Shown in pieces: positions 1-8,792 of a stretch of 64,000 bases of DNA. The stretch comes from Saccharopolyspora_D taberi (GTDB lineage: Bacteria > Actinomycetota > Actinomycetes > Mycobacteriales > Pseudonocardiaceae), in NCBI RefSeq assembly GCF_039534165.1, contig NZ_BAAAUX010000007.1:62001-126000 (forward strand), in the 5' to 3' direction. The notes under the pieces were generated by a model that was not told the DNA's origin, did not search any database, and saw nothing but the letters and a program-made list of their open reading frames with translations. Each line of letters starts with the position of its first letter. Within the stretch, counting starts at the first letter, position 1. The position numbers and the translations under genes were made by a program.

Positions 1-1447
1 GCAGCAGCGCCTGCGCGGTCAGCGCCAGCGACGAGTCCTCGACCGCCTGCCTGCTGTCGAGCGGCCGGACCGCACCCGCCCGGTCCAGCATCGTGGCCGC
101 CTCGGACAGCGCCTCGGCCTCCCGGCGGATGCCCGCGGCGCGGCTCATCGTGCGTTGCAGCAGATCGCGGTCCACCACGGCCGCCGACGCACCCGCCACG
201 TCCGGGCTGGACCTGCGGGTCCGCAGCCCGCACCGCCGGTCGTGCGCGACCGCATCGGCGGCCCGGCCGCCGACGACCAGCCCCTCCAGCAGGCTGTTGG
301 ACGCCAGCCGGTTCGCACCGTTCAGTCCGGTGCAGGCGACCTCCCCCGCCGCGTAGAGGCCCGGCACCGTGGTCCTTCCGTCCACACTGGACAGAACTCC
401 GCCGCAGGAGTAGTGCGCGGCGCTGGTCACCGGGATCGGCTCCCGCACCGGGTCGATCCCGGCCGCGCGGCAGGCCGCGAAAACCGTCGGGAACCGCTCG
501 GCGAACCCCGCGCCGATGCCGGTGGCGTCCAGGTACACGTACCCGGCACCGGTTTCGTCCGCTCGCCGGTAGATCGCCGCCGACACCACGTCGCGCGGCG
601 CCAGGTCCTCCAGCGGGTGCTGACCGGCCATGACCCGCTCACCGTTGACGTCGACCAGCACCGCGCCCTCGCCGCGCACCGCCTCGGTGATCAGCGGCCT
701 GCGCCCGCGCGCACCGCCCGGCGCGTAGAGGACCGTCGGGTGGAACTGCACGAACTCCAGGTCCGCGACCACGGCTCCGGCCCGCAGCGCCAGCGCGACA
801 CCGTCCGCGGTGGCGACGTCGGGGTTGGAGGTGGCCGAGTAGAGCTGTCCGAGACCGCCGGTCGCGAGCAGCACCGCGGGCGCGTGCACCACGCCCTGCC
901 GACCTTCGGCGTCGAGCGCGACCGCACCGGCGATCGCGCCCCGGTCATCGCGCAGCAGCTCGACCACGCAGTGCCGCTCCAGCACCGGAATTCCGCCGTC
1001 CCGCGCGGCATCCGACAGCGCCCGCTGCACCTCGGCCCCGGTCGCGTCACCACCGGCGTGGATCACCCGGAACGAGCTGTGCCCGCCCTCGCGGGTGCGC
1101 GACAGCGAGCCGTCGGCGTCGGTGTCGAACAGCGCACCCAGCGCGCGCAGCCGGTCGATCGCCTCGGAGCCCGCGCCGAGGATCGACCGCACCGCCGCCC
1201 GCGAGCACAGGCCCGCACCGGCGGTCATGGTGTCCTCGACGTGACCGCGGACGCTGTCGGCCGGGTCGTGCTCGTCCGGGCGGAAGACGGCGACCCCGCC
1301 CTGCGCCCACGACGTGTTGCCCGCACCGGCGGCGTCCTTGCTCACCACCAGAACCCGCAGTCCCAGTTCCCGCGCCCGCAGCGCGGCGGTCAGCCCCGCG
1401 ACACCGGAGCCGACCACGACCAGGTCGGCACCGGACTCCCAGGTCAT
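1..1447 (-). CDS. nadB: L-aspartate oxidase NadB (3' end cut by window edge)
   Basis: FAD-dependent enzyme that oxidises L-aspartate to iminoaspartate, the first step of de novo NAD synthesis; NadA uses the product. The reading frame is open for 482 codons to the window edge, so the C-terminus is missing. Visible: an N-terminal dinucleotide-binding GSGVAGL (residues 13-19), the family signature GNTSWAQGG (43-51) and, later, the conserved HYSCGG and GANRLASNSLLEGL segments of the succinate dehydrogenase/aspartate oxidase flavoprotein family. The ATG overlaps the nadA stop as ATGA, so translation is coupled to nadA. nadC would be expected next, outside the window. Confidence 0.95.
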   Translation of the reverse strand, partial: MTWESGADLVVVGSGVAGLTAALRARELGLRVLVVSKDAAGAGNTSWAQGGVAVFRPDEHDPADSVRGHVEDTMTAGAGLCSRAAVRSILGAGSEAIDRLRALGALFDTDADGSLSRTREGGHSSFRVIHAGGDATGAEVQRALSDAARDGGIPVLERHCVVELLRDDRGAIAGAVALDAEGRQGVVHAPAVLLATGGLGQLYSATSNPDVATADGVALALRAGAVVADLEFVQFHPTVLYAPGGARGRRPLITEAVRGEGAVLVDVNGERVMAGQHPLEDLAPRDVVSAAIYRRADETGAGYVYLDATGIGAGFAERFPTVFAACRAAGIDPVREPIPVTSAAHYSCGGVLSSVDGRTTVPGLYAAGEVACTGLNGANRLASNSLLEGLVVGGRAADAVAHDRRCGLRTRRSSPDVAGASAAVVDRDLLQRTMSRAAGIRREAEALSEAATMLDRAGAVRPLDSRQAVEDSSLALTAQALL

Positions 1448-2475
1448 TCGCCGCCCCCGGGCTTGCCGATGGCGATCATCCGCTCCACCGAACCGCGCGC
1501 CCGCTCGGCGACGTCGGCGGGCACGTCGACCTCGTCGGCCCCGTCCCGCAGGCAGCGCAGCAGCGCCGCCGGGGTGATCATCTTCATGTAGCGGCAGGAG
1601 GCGCGGTCGTTGACCGCGCGGAAGTCGATCTCCGGCGCGGCCCGGCGCAGCTGGTGCAGCATCCCGACCTCGGTGGCCACCAGCACCGACTTGGCCCCGG
1701 TCTCGCGGGCGGCGTCGAGCATCCCGCCGGTCGACAGGATCTTGACCCGTTCCTCGGGCAGCGTGCCCTCGCCCGCCAGGTACAGCGCGGAGGTCGCGCA
1801 GCCGCACTCGGGGTGGATGAACAGGTCCGCGTCCGGGTTCTCGGCCGCGCGGGAGGCAAGCTCGGGACCGTTGATCCCGGCGTGCACGTGGCACTCGCCG
1901 GCCCAGACGTGCAGGTTCTCCCGGCCGGTCGCGCGCCGGACGTGGGCGCCGAGGAACTGGTCCGGGCAGAACAGCACCTCCCGGTCGGCCGGGATGGAGC
2001 GCACCACGTCGACGGCGTTGGAGGAGGTGCAGCAGATGTCGGTCTCGGCCTTCACGTCCGCGGTGGTGTTGACGTAGGACACCACGACCGCGCCCGGGTG
2101 CTGGGCCTTCCACTCCCGCAGCTGCTCGGCGGTGATCGAGTCGGCCAGCGAGCAGCCCGCCCGCTCGTCCGGGATCAGCACGGTCTTGTCCGGACTGAGG
2201 ATCTTGGCGGTCTCGGCCATGAAGTGCACCCCGCAGAACACGATGGTGCTTGCGCTGCTCTCGGCCGCGATCCGGCTCAGCGCCAGCGAGTCCCCGGTGT
2301 GGTCGGCCACGTCCTGGATCTCGGGCAGCTGGTAGTTGTGCGCCAGCAGCACGGCGTCGCGCTCGCGCGCGAGGTGGCGGACCTCCTCGGCCCACCGCTC
2401 GTCCGGGAGCACCCCGGTGTAGCCCGCGTCGGTCCGCTCCGACGTGCCCGCGAGCACCTGTCCGGTAGCCGCCAT
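1444..2475 (-). CDS. nadA: Quinolinate synthase NadA
   Basis: Condenses iminoaspartate with dihydroxyacetone phosphate to quinolinate using a [4Fe-4S] cluster. 343 residues, normal for the family. The probable cluster cysteines are Cys108 (AGCSLAD), Cys224 (HPECGC) and Cys294 (ASCRYMKM); other family motifs are HNYQLPEIQD (46-55) and CGVHFMAETAKIL (81-93). The ATG has a strong AGGAGG six nt upstream. First gene of a nadA-nadB unit. The divergent nrtR-like gene and its palindrome lie about 150 bp upstream, so control by NAD status is likely (inference). Confidence 0.96.
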   Translation of the reverse strand: MAATGQVLAGTSERTDAGYTGVLPDERWAEEVRHLARERDAVLLAHNYQLPEIQDVADHTGDSLALSRIAAESSASTIVFCGVHFMAETAKILSPDKTVLIPDERAGCSLADSITAEQLREWKAQHPGAVVVSYVNTTADVKAETDICCTSSNAVDVVRSIPADREVLFCPDQFLGAHVRRATGRENLHVWAGECHVHAGINGPELASRAAENPDADLFIHPECGCATSALYLAGEGTLPEERVKILSTGGMLDAARETGAKSVLVATEVGMLHQLRRAAPEIDFRAVNDRASCRYMKMITPAALLRCLRDGADEVDVPADVAERARGSVERMIAIGKPGGGE

Positions 2476-2613
2476 GTCGTCCTCCTCACGTGCGTCGCGG
2501 ACAGACCCGCGACCAGTCGGCCGCGCGGTCCGGGAGGACCCGGCCCGCGCTTCCCCCTCCCCGGCGCGTGCCCGCCGGAAGGGTCTGATCCACCCCGGAT
2601 GCCAGGCCCCGAG

Positions 2614-2636
2614 GTTTTCGCCTTAGAATCGAAAAC
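2614..2636. promoter_or_regulatory. Inverted repeat over the nrtR promoter (candidate NrtR operator)
   Basis: GTTTTCG (2614-2620) and CGAAAAC (2630-2636) are perfect 7-bp arms around a 9-bp spacer. The spacer contains TAGAAT (2624-2629), a 5/6 match to a -10 box, and the right arm abuts the GTG start at 2637. A protein bound here would cover the promoter of the regulator gene and sit 140 bp upstream of nadA. Assignment to NrtR rests on position only. Confidence 0.6.
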
Positions 2637-3356
2637 GTGCCACATCGTAACACCCGAACGAGCGACGACAACGGCGACGCAGCTCACGAGGTGCTGGGGG
2701 CGGTGCTCCAGGCGCGCGACGGCGACCTGCGGGTGCTGCTCTGGCAGCGCGCCCAGCAGCCGCACCTCCACCGCTGGGCGCTGCCCGGCGGACGGCTGGC
2801 GGCCACCGAGGACGTGGAGACCTCCATCCGGCGCCAGCTGGCCGAGAAGGTCGATGTGCACAAGCTCAGCCACGTCGAGCAGATCTCGGTGTTCAGCGCC
2901 CCGGACCGGTTCCCCGGCCGCCGGGTGGTCGCGACCGCGTTCCTCGGGCTGGTCCCCTCCGACATCGATCCCGAGGTGCCCGCCGACACCCGCTGGCACC
3001 CGGTCGCCGACCTGCCCGACACCGCCTTCGACCACGGCGAGATCGCGCTCACCGCCCGCGACCGGCTGCGCGCCAAGCTCTCCTACACCAACATCGGCTT
3101 CGCCCTGGCCCCCGCCGAGTTCACGGTCTCCGAACTGCGGCGGATCTACTCGGCCGCGCTCGGCTACCAGGTCTCGGCGACCAACCTGCAGCGCGTGCTG
3201 TCCCGCCGGGGTGTGCTGGAAACCACCGGCCGCACCGTCTCCGCCGGTCCCAGCGGGGGCCGCCCGCCCGCGCTGTTCCGGTTCACCAACCGGGACCTGG
3301 AGGTCACCGACCCCTTCGCGGTCCTGCGCCCGCCGTCCCGTGGTGGCCAGGACTGA
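2637..3356 (+). CDS. nrtR: NrtR-like Nudix/winged-helix regulator of NAD genes
   Basis: 239 residues: an N-terminal Nudix-fold domain (about 17-150) and a C-terminal winged helix (about 150-235, with TVSELRRIYSAALG). The Nudix box is degenerate: GGRLAATEDVETSIRRQLAEK has Gln and Lys where catalytic enzymes carry glutamates (REUXEE), which fits a ligand-sensing rather than hydrolytic domain. NrtR proteins are known repressors of NAD genes that sense ADP-ribose or NAD derivatives. It is divergent from nadA-nadB. The GTG at 2637 lies 7 nt after a -10 box with no room for a Shine-Dalgarno, so the mRNA is probably leaderless and autoregulated through the overlapping palindrome. Confidence 0.85.
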   Translation: MPHRNTRTSDDNGDAAHEVLGAVLQARDGDLRVLLWQRAQQPHLHRWALPGGRLAATEDVETSIRRQLAEKVDVHKLSHVEQISVFSAPDRFPGRRVVATAFLGLVPSDIDPEVPADTRWHPVADLPDTAFDHGEIALTARDRLRAKLSYTNIGFALAPAEFTVSELRRIYSAALGYQVSATNLQRVLSRRGVLETTGRTVSAGPSGGRPPALFRFTNRDLEVTDPFAVLRPPSRGGQD

Positions 3357-3367
3357 TCCGGCCGACG

Positions 3368-3373
3368 TAGGTT
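3368..3373 (+). promoter_or_regulatory. -10 box of a leaderless transcript
   Basis: TAGGTT lies 6 nt before the GTG at 3380. No Shine-Dalgarno sequence is present, so transcription probably begins at the start codon. Confidence 0.55.
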
Positions 3374-3379
3374 GGGGCC

Positions 3380-4060
3380 GTGACGGACACGCTCCCGCTG
3401 TTCCCGCTCGGCACCGTGCTGCTGCCCGGCGCCTCGCTGCCGCTGCACGTCTTCGAACCGCGCTACCGCCAGCTGACGCTGGACCTGGTCAACGAGGTGG
3501 TTCCGGACCGGCGGTTCGGGGTGGTGGCGATCCGGCAGGGCTGGGAGGTCGGCGAGAACAACGTCGACTCGATGTACGACGTCGGGTGCTCGGCCCTGCT
3601 CCAGGACGTGCGGCAGCTGCCCGAGGGGCGCTACGACATCACCAGCACCGGCGAGCAGCGGTTCCGGCTGCTGCAGATCGACACCGAGGCCGCGCCGTAC
3701 CTGATGGCCAGGGTGGAGTGGCTGCCCGACAGCGAGCCCGCCGACGACTCGGAACCGCTGCGCGACCGGCTCGCCACCGCCGCCCGGTCGGCGCACGAGC
3801 GCTACCACGGCACGGGCCTGCGAGGTGACCGCTACGAGGCTCCCGCCGCCGACACCGGCGCCGACCGGCTGGCCTACGCGCTGGCCGAGGACTGCGTGCT
3901 CAGCACCGAGGACCGGCAGGCGCTGCTGGCCGAGACCGATCCGCTCGTGCGGCTGCGACTGGTACGGAAGCTGATGCTGCGCGAGGCGGAGTTCCTGCGC
4001 GAGCTGCGCGCGGTGCCCGCGCCGCTGACCGAGTTCGCCGCCCGGAGCAGCGTGAACTGA
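3380..4060 (+). CDS. Lon N-terminal (substrate-binding) domain protein
   Basis: 226 residues, matching the stand-alone Lon-N (LON_substr_bdg, PF02190) family. It opens with the hallmark LPLFPLGTVLLPGASLPLHVFEPRY (residues 5-29). It has no AAA+ or protease domain, so it cannot be a protease by itself; the cellular role of these stand-alone proteins is not settled. It starts 23 bp after the nrtR-like gene but has its own TAGGTT box 6 nt before the GTG, suggesting an independent leaderless mRNA. Confidence 0.85.
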   Translation: MTDTLPLFPLGTVLLPGASLPLHVFEPRYRQLTLDLVNEVVPDRRFGVVAIRQGWEVGENNVDSMYDVGCSALLQDVRQLPEGRYDITSTGEQRFRLLQIDTEAAPYLMARVEWLPDSEPADDSEPLRDRLATAARSAHERYHGTGLRGDRYEAPAADTGADRLAYALAEDCVLSTEDRQALLAETDPLVRLRLVRKLMLREAEFLRELRAVPAPLTEFAARSSVN

Positions 4061-4092
4061 GTTCCCGGGACATCGCCGACCAGGTCACTCGT

Positions 4093-4098
4093 TAGGAT
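4093..4098 (+). promoter_or_regulatory. -10 box of a leaderless transcript
   Basis: TAGGAT lies 7 nt before the ATG at 4106; no Shine-Dalgarno is visible. Confidence 0.55.
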
Positions 4099-4105
4099 CA
4101 CGGCC

Positions 4106-5464
4106 ATGTCGACACCCGGGGGCTGGGGCGCGAACCCGTACGGACAGCCGAGCAACGACCCGAACAGCGGCGAGCCGCCGCAGGCGGGCGGGAATCCGCC
4201 GGGTCAGGGGGCGCCGGGCGAGGGGTCGCCCGGGGCGGCTTCGGGGATGTCGCCGTCTCCGGGGATGCAGTACCAGGGGTTCGGGTCCTTCCAGCAGCCG
4301 CCATCAGCCCAGCAGCCGCCGTCGCCCGGCGGGTTTCCCGCGCAGCAACCGTCTCCCGGCGGATTCCAGGCGCAGCCGGGCGGATTCCAGGCACAGCCCG
4401 ACGGATCCCAGCCCTCCGGCGGGTTTTCCGCCCAGCAGCCGTCGACACCCGGCGGGTTTCCCGCGCAGCCCACGGGTTCCGAGCCCTCCGGCGGATTTCC
4501 GGCCCAGCCCGGCGGATTCCAGGCGCAGCCGGGGTTCCAGCAGCCCGGCGGATTCCAGCAGCCGCCGTCGGCGCCCGAGGGATTCCCGGCCCAGCAACAG
4601 CCCGGCAGCTTCCAGCAACCCGGCGGTTTCCAACAGCCCAGCCCCCAGCAGCCCGGCAGCTTCCAGCACCCCAGCAGCCCCCAGCAACCCGGCTTCCAGC
4701 AGCAGCCGAAGCCGTCGCGAGGTTCCCGCGGCTCGCTGGTCGCGGCGATCGCCATCTCCGCGGTGGCGGTGATCGCGATCGCCACCACGATCGTCGTGCT
4801 GGTCGTGAACTCCGGCGGAAACCAGGCCGCCCCCGTCCCGCCCGCACCGGTCCCGACGAGCAAACCGCCCGCGACCACCAGCAGCGAACCGCCCGCCCCG
4901 CCGGTCAGCGGTCCGCCGGTGGTCCCCGGCTGGCAGGCCGTCGCGGTGCCCCGGCGCTCCGCGCTCTACGACGCTCCGCTGGAGTGGTGGGTCGACAACC
5001 CGGACAACACCCACGGCTTCGGGTCGATCGACGACCCGGTCACCATGAGCGGCGTCTCGATCTTCCAGCCCGGGTTCTGCCGGGAGGACACCAGCAGCTT
5101 CCGCGCGATCGCGGGCGCCACCGCGCGCAAGGGCCCGGACGACGCCGCCGTCGCCACCGAGACCGCGCAGAAGCTGGTCCAGTTGGCCTACACCGTCGAT
5201 GGCAAGCCTCCGCAGGCGCAGTTCTCCCCGCCGACCCCGGTGCAGATCCACGGCGGCCGGACCGCCATGGAGGTCAACGCCACCGTGACGCACCCGGCCC
5301 CCGGCGCGTGCGACTCGCCGACCGTGCACGTCACGATCCTGGCGACCAACAGCGACGGTCAGGGCTCGGTGGTGTTCATCTCGGTGGCCGACCAGGGCAT
5401 CCCGGGCGCGATCACGCCGGACACCCTGCACCGGATGGCCGGCACCATGCGCCCCGCGGGCTGA
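4106..5464 (+). CDS. Gln/Pro/Gly-rich single-pass membrane protein, function unknown
   Basis: 452 residues. Residues 1-205 are a cytosolic low-complexity region built from imperfect repeats of the type GGFQAQP, GGFPAQQP and FQQP. One transmembrane helix follows (about 210-235, SLVAAIAISAVAVIAIATTIVVLVV), then a Pro/Ser/Thr linker and an extracellular domain (about 275-452) with cysteines at the FCRED and GACDS segments that could form a disulfide. The layout resembles actinobacterial proteins with a disordered cytosolic tail and a secreted C-terminal domain of unknown function. Likely leaderless (TAGGAT 7 nt before the ATG). The repeats are in frame throughout and nothing is broken. Confidence 0.75.
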   Translation: MSTPGGWGANPYGQPSNDPNSGEPPQAGGNPPGQGAPGEGSPGAASGMSPSPGMQYQGFGSFQQPPSAQQPPSPGGFPAQQPSPGGFQAQPGGFQAQPDGSQPSGGFSAQQPSTPGGFPAQPTGSEPSGGFPAQPGGFQAQPGFQQPGGFQQPPSAPEGFPAQQQPGSFQQPGGFQQPSPQQPGSFQHPSSPQQPGFQQQPKPSRGSRGSLVAAIAISAVAVIAIATTIVVLVVNSGGNQAAPVPPAPVPTSKPPATTSSEPPAPPVSGPPVVPGWQAVAVPRRSALYDAPLEWWVDNPDNTHGFGSIDDPVTMSGVSIFQPGFCREDTSSFRAIAGATARKGPDDAAVATETAQKLVQLAYTVDGKPPQAQFSPPTPVQIHGGRTAMEVNATVTHPAPGACDSPTVHVTILATNSDGQGSVVFISVADQGIPGAITPDTLHRMAGTMRPAG

Positions 5465-5473
5465 GCGTCCGCA

Positions 5474-5971
5474 ATGGCCCTGATCCGCCCCGCCGGTCCC
5501 GGCGACCTCGACCAGGTCGAGGAGATCTACGCGCACTACGTCACGACGAGCGTCGCGACCTTCGAGCTCGAACCGCCCGGTCCGGACGACTGGCGCGAGC
5601 GGCACGCGAACATCACGACCGGTGGCCTGCCGTTCCTGGTGGCAGAGGACGGCGGCGAAGTCCTCGGCTACGCGTACTGCTCCCCCTGGCGAACCCGCCC
5701 CGCCTACCGGCACACGGTGGAGAACACCGTCTACCTCGCGCCCTCGGCGACCGGCCGGGGCCTGGGCCGGGCACTGCTGGAGGAGCTGCTCGCCGAATGC
5801 GCCCGGACCGGGGTGCGCGAGGTCATCGCGGTGATCGCGGACTCCGGCGACCCGGCCTCGGTGCGGCTGCACGAACGCTGCGGGTTCACGCCCGCCGGAC
5901 GTCTGAGCCGGGTCGGGCGAAAGCACGGGCGCTGGCTCGACACCCTGCTCTACCAGCGATCCCTGGCCTAG
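5474..5971 (+). CDS. GNAT N-acetyltransferase, phosphinothricin acetyltransferase-like
   Basis: 165 residues with the GNAT fold. Features are IRPAGPGDLDQVEEIYAHYV at the N-terminus, the acetyl-CoA pyrophosphate loop ATGRGLGRALLEELL (about 94-108) and the family-typical NIT..PFLVAE, LGYAY and FRPAYRHTVENTVYLAP-like strands of the PAT/MnaT subgroup, which acetylates phosphinothricin or methionine sulfoximine. The exact substrate cannot be told from sequence. The ATG follows the preceding stop by 9 nt without a clear Shine-Dalgarno, so translation may depend on the upstream gene. Confidence 0.82.
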   Translation: MALIRPAGPGDLDQVEEIYAHYVTTSVATFELEPPGPDDWRERHANITTGGLPFLVAEDGGEVLGYAYCSPWRTRPAYRHTVENTVYLAPSATGRGLGRALLEELLAECARTGVREVIAVIADSGDPASVRLHERCGFTPAGRLSRVGRKHGRWLDTLLYQRSLA

Positions 5972-5975
5972 GAGG

Positions 5976-6596
5976 TCAGCGGAGGCGGCGGCCGAGGTCG
6001 TCGAGGCCGTTCCAGGAGGCGGCGAGTCCGTACGCCAGCGCCAGCGCCAGCGGCTGGGCGACGACCGCCCACATCGTGGCCACCTCGGGCGCCGCGGCGA
6101 CGACCATTCCGGGCTTCGGCTGCGGCGGCAGCGGGTACAGCCCGGACGCGAAGGACGCGCCCATCTTCGCCGCGAGCCACCCGGCCACCAGCGCACCGAG
6201 CACGCCCGCGACCAGGAACACCGGACCGCGCCGATCGCGCAGCCGCCACAGCACGGCCGCGACCAGCAGCCCGGCCGCGAGGTTGAGCAGCAGGAAGATC
6301 GCCAGCGCGTCGAAGCGGTGGTAGCTCTCCACCATCAGCTGCGGCAGGAGCTCGCCGGACGGTCCCAGCACGGCGTTCTCCGCCGGGGCCAGCCGCGACC
6401 AGATCCAGGCCACCGGCAGCCCGACCAGCGCGACCAGCGACAGCGCGCTCACCGCTGGCAGCAGGTCCGCCTTGACCACGACCCGGGGCACCGCGCGCTC
6501 GTTGCGGAACTCCGGGAACTCCTCGGCCCCGGCGGGCGGGATGCGGATCGGCTCCGCGCGCGTGCCCGGCGGCTCGACCGGTCCCTCAGACGCCAC
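5976..6596 (-). CDS. DUF2567 family membrane protein
   Basis: 206 residues from the GTG at 6596, chosen because GGGAGG sits 6 nt upstream; a longer frame to 6716 has no support. After a cytosolic N-terminus of about 45 residues there are four hydrophobic segments: LLPAVSALSLVALVGLPVAW, ALAIFLLLNLAAGLLVAAVL, GPVFLVAGVLGALVAGWLAA and a C-terminal helix near MWAVVAQPLALALAYG. This pattern and the loop around GPSGELLPQL fit actinobacterial DUF2567. Function unknown. It converges tightly on the GNAT gene (4 bp gap). Confidence 0.7.
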   Translation of the reverse strand: MASEGPVEPPGTRAEPIRIPPAGAEEFPEFRNERAVPRVVVKADLLPAVSALSLVALVGLPVAWIWSRLAPAENAVLGPSGELLPQLMVESYHRFDALAIFLLLNLAAGLLVAAVLWRLRDRRGPVFLVAGVLGALVAGWLAAKMGASFASGLYPLPPQPKPGMVVAAAPEVATMWAVVAQPLALALAYGLAASWNGLDDLGRRLR

Positions 6597-6762
6597 TGCC
6601 GACCTCCCTCGCAGCTGCTCTCCGCCGAACCGCCACCCTAGTCCGTGCGGCGGAGGCGGTCGGCGCCCCGGTGCCGGTGGCCCGACGGTGGCCGCGAGTG
6701 CCCGCACGCACATCAACTATTCTGCGCGGGCCCCCCATCCCCTCCACCGAAGGACCAGCGAA

Positions 6763-8739
6763 GTGGCGGGAATTCTGCCGAGCCCCATGCTGACCGGCCC
6801 CGGTCCCGTCGACGAACCACGTCAGGACTCCGCGGTCAGACTCCCCCTGCGCAGCACCGTCGTGGAACTCCTGCTCGGCTCGGCCGTCGCGGTCGTGATC
6901 AGCATGGTGCTCCAGTTCGCCGTGGTGCGGCTGGGGATCAGCGAGCCGAGCTTCGCACCGGAGGCGCTGGCCGTCCTCGGCGCCGCCCTGGTGCTCACCG
7001 CGCTGTTCCTGCTGCTGGCCTTCGGCCACCGGCGTTCGCCGCACTGGCTGCGGCTGGGCGGGACGTGGGCGGCGCTGAGCGCGTTCACCACGCTCGCGCT
7101 GGCGATCCCGTTGCAGTCGACCCGCTTCTACTACGGCGGCGCCTCGATGGACAACGCCTTCCGCATGCAGTACATGACGCGGATGGCGAGCACGCCCGGT
7201 CTCGCCGACATGAACTACGCCGACACCGCGCCGTACTACCCCGGCGGCTGGTTCTGGCTGGGCGGCCGGTTCGCCAACCTCCTCGGCTGGGAGGGTTGGG
7301 CGGCGTACAAGCCGTACGCGTTGTCCTGGGTCGCGCTGACCGCGGTGGTCGCGTTCACGCTGTGGAGCATCGTGCTGCGCAGGCGGCTCGCGTTGCTGGC
7401 GGCGCTGGCGACCACGCTCGCGGGCATGCTGCACGGCATCGAGGAGCCCTACGCCTGGCCGTCGGCGGCGTGGATGGCCCCGGTCGCGGTGCTGGCCTGG
7501 CACGCGCTCCGGCGGGAGCAGCGGGCGCCGCGCTGGACGTTGGTCTGCGTGGGCGTCTACGTCGGCTTCGCCGCGATCACCTACACCCTGCACTTCGGTT
7601 TCGCCGTGCTGCTGATCGTGACGATGGCGGTGGTCATCGGCGTTTTCCGGGTGCACCAGGGAAACGCGCTGTGGCCGACCGCGCGCGGGCTGTTCCTGCG
7701 CCTGCTGCCGATCGGTGTGGTCAGCGCCCTGATCGCACTGCTGGTCTGGTTGCCGTACCTGCTGTCGACGCACTTCCTGCTCGACAACCCGCGCAGCGCC
7801 GCGCTGCACTACCTCCCGCCGGACGGCGCTTTCCTGCCCACGCCGATGACCGACGCGAGCGCGTTCGGCGGGCTGTGCCTGGCGGGCCTGGTGTGGCTGC
7901 TGCTGCGCTGCCGCCGCAACGAGATCGCGGCGGCGATGCTGACGATGGTCATCGCGGTCTACTGCTGGTTCGGGCTCTCGACGCTGGCGCTGATCGCCAA
8001 GACGACGCTGCTGGCGTTCCGCCTGAACGTGATCCTCGGTGCGGTGCTGGCCACCGCGGGCGTGCTCGGGCTGCTGGAGCTGGTCGGGTTCCTGCGGCGC
8101 AGGCTCGACGCGGCCTACGCACTGCGCATCTCCACGATCTCCTTCGCGCTCGGCCTGCTCGGCGCGGTCACGCTCACCCAGGGCGCGATCGGGACCGCGC
8201 TGGCGGATTCCACCGAGCGCGCCTACGCCGACTACTACCCCACCGGTGACAACGCGATGGGCGGGCGCGAGGAGGACCAGCCGGGGCACTGGGCGGGCGC
8301 GGTGTTCGCCACCATCGACGAGCTCACCGGCCGCGAGCCGCAGCAGAACATCCTGCTCAGCACGGACTACAAGATGATGTCCTTCCGCCCGTACTGGGGC
8401 TTCCAGCAGGAGACGCCGCACTACGCCAACCCGCTGGCCGACTACGACGAGCGCGCCGCGGTGGTCCAGCGCTGGACCACCGCGAAGGACTCCTCCGAGC
8501 TGCTGCACCAGCTCGACCACTCCCGGTTCGAAGCACCGAACGTGTTCGTCCTGCGGACGCCCTCGGAGGAGTTCGGGCCGGAGAACGCGGGCAAGTTCGC
8601 CCTACAGCTCAAGGGCGACGCCTTCCCGCAGCTGCCGAACGTCCGGGACTACAACGTCTACTTCGACCCGGCCGCGTTCGACTCCCCGGAGTTCGTGCAG
8701 CGCCAGGTCGGCCCGTACACGATCATCGTCCGGCGCTAG
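6763..8739 (+). CDS. aftA: Galactan 5-O-arabinofuranosyltransferase AftA-like (GT85)
   Basis: 658 residues from the GTG at 6763, preferred over upstream codons because GAAGGA lies 8 nt before it. Mycobacterial AftA is about 640 residues. The protein has about eleven hydrophobic segments, the family motif region DNAFRMQYMTRMASTPGLAD followed by YYPGGWFWLGGR, and a soluble extracytoplasmic C-terminal domain from about residue 490. AftA enzymes transfer the first arabinofuranose residues onto cell-wall galactan from decaprenyl-phospho-arabinose. This implies an arabinogalactan wall, as expected in Pseudonocardiaceae. Single-gene unit ending in a strong terminator. Confidence 0.86.
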   Translation: MAGILPSPMLTGPGPVDEPRQDSAVRLPLRSTVVELLLGSAVAVVISMVLQFAVVRLGISEPSFAPEALAVLGAALVLTALFLLLAFGHRRSPHWLRLGGTWAALSAFTTLALAIPLQSTRFYYGGASMDNAFRMQYMTRMASTPGLADMNYADTAPYYPGGWFWLGGRFANLLGWEGWAAYKPYALSWVALTAVVAFTLWSIVLRRRLALLAALATTLAGMLHGIEEPYAWPSAAWMAPVAVLAWHALRREQRAPRWTLVCVGVYVGFAAITYTLHFGFAVLLIVTMAVVIGVFRVHQGNALWPTARGLFLRLLPIGVVSALIALLVWLPYLLSTHFLLDNPRSAALHYLPPDGAFLPTPMTDASAFGGLCLAGLVWLLLRCRRNEIAAAMLTMVIAVYCWFGLSTLALIAKTTLLAFRLNVILGAVLATAGVLGLLELVGFLRRRLDAAYALRISTISFALGLLGAVTLTQGAIGTALADSTERAYADYYPTGDNAMGGREEDQPGHWAGAVFATIDELTGREPQQNILLSTDYKMMSFRPYWGFQQETPHYANPLADYDERAAVVQRWTTAKDSSELLHQLDHSRFEAPNVFVLRTPSEEFGPENAGKFALQLKGDAFPQLPNVRDYNVYFDPAAFDSPEFVQRQVGPYTIIVRR

Positions 8740-8743
8740 CGCC

Positions 8744-8792
8744 GTCCTGGCGGGGTTGGTACCGGGCTCCCCAGTACCAATCCCGCCAGGAC
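8744..8792. terminator. Bidirectional terminator between aftA-like and P450 genes
   Basis: A 19-bp arm GTCCTGGCGGGGTTGGTAC (8744-8762) pairs with 8774-8792 with a single G-U pair around an 11-nt loop. It starts 5 bp after the aftA-like stop. The 3' arm is also the first unit of a tandem repeat. Confidence 0.8.
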
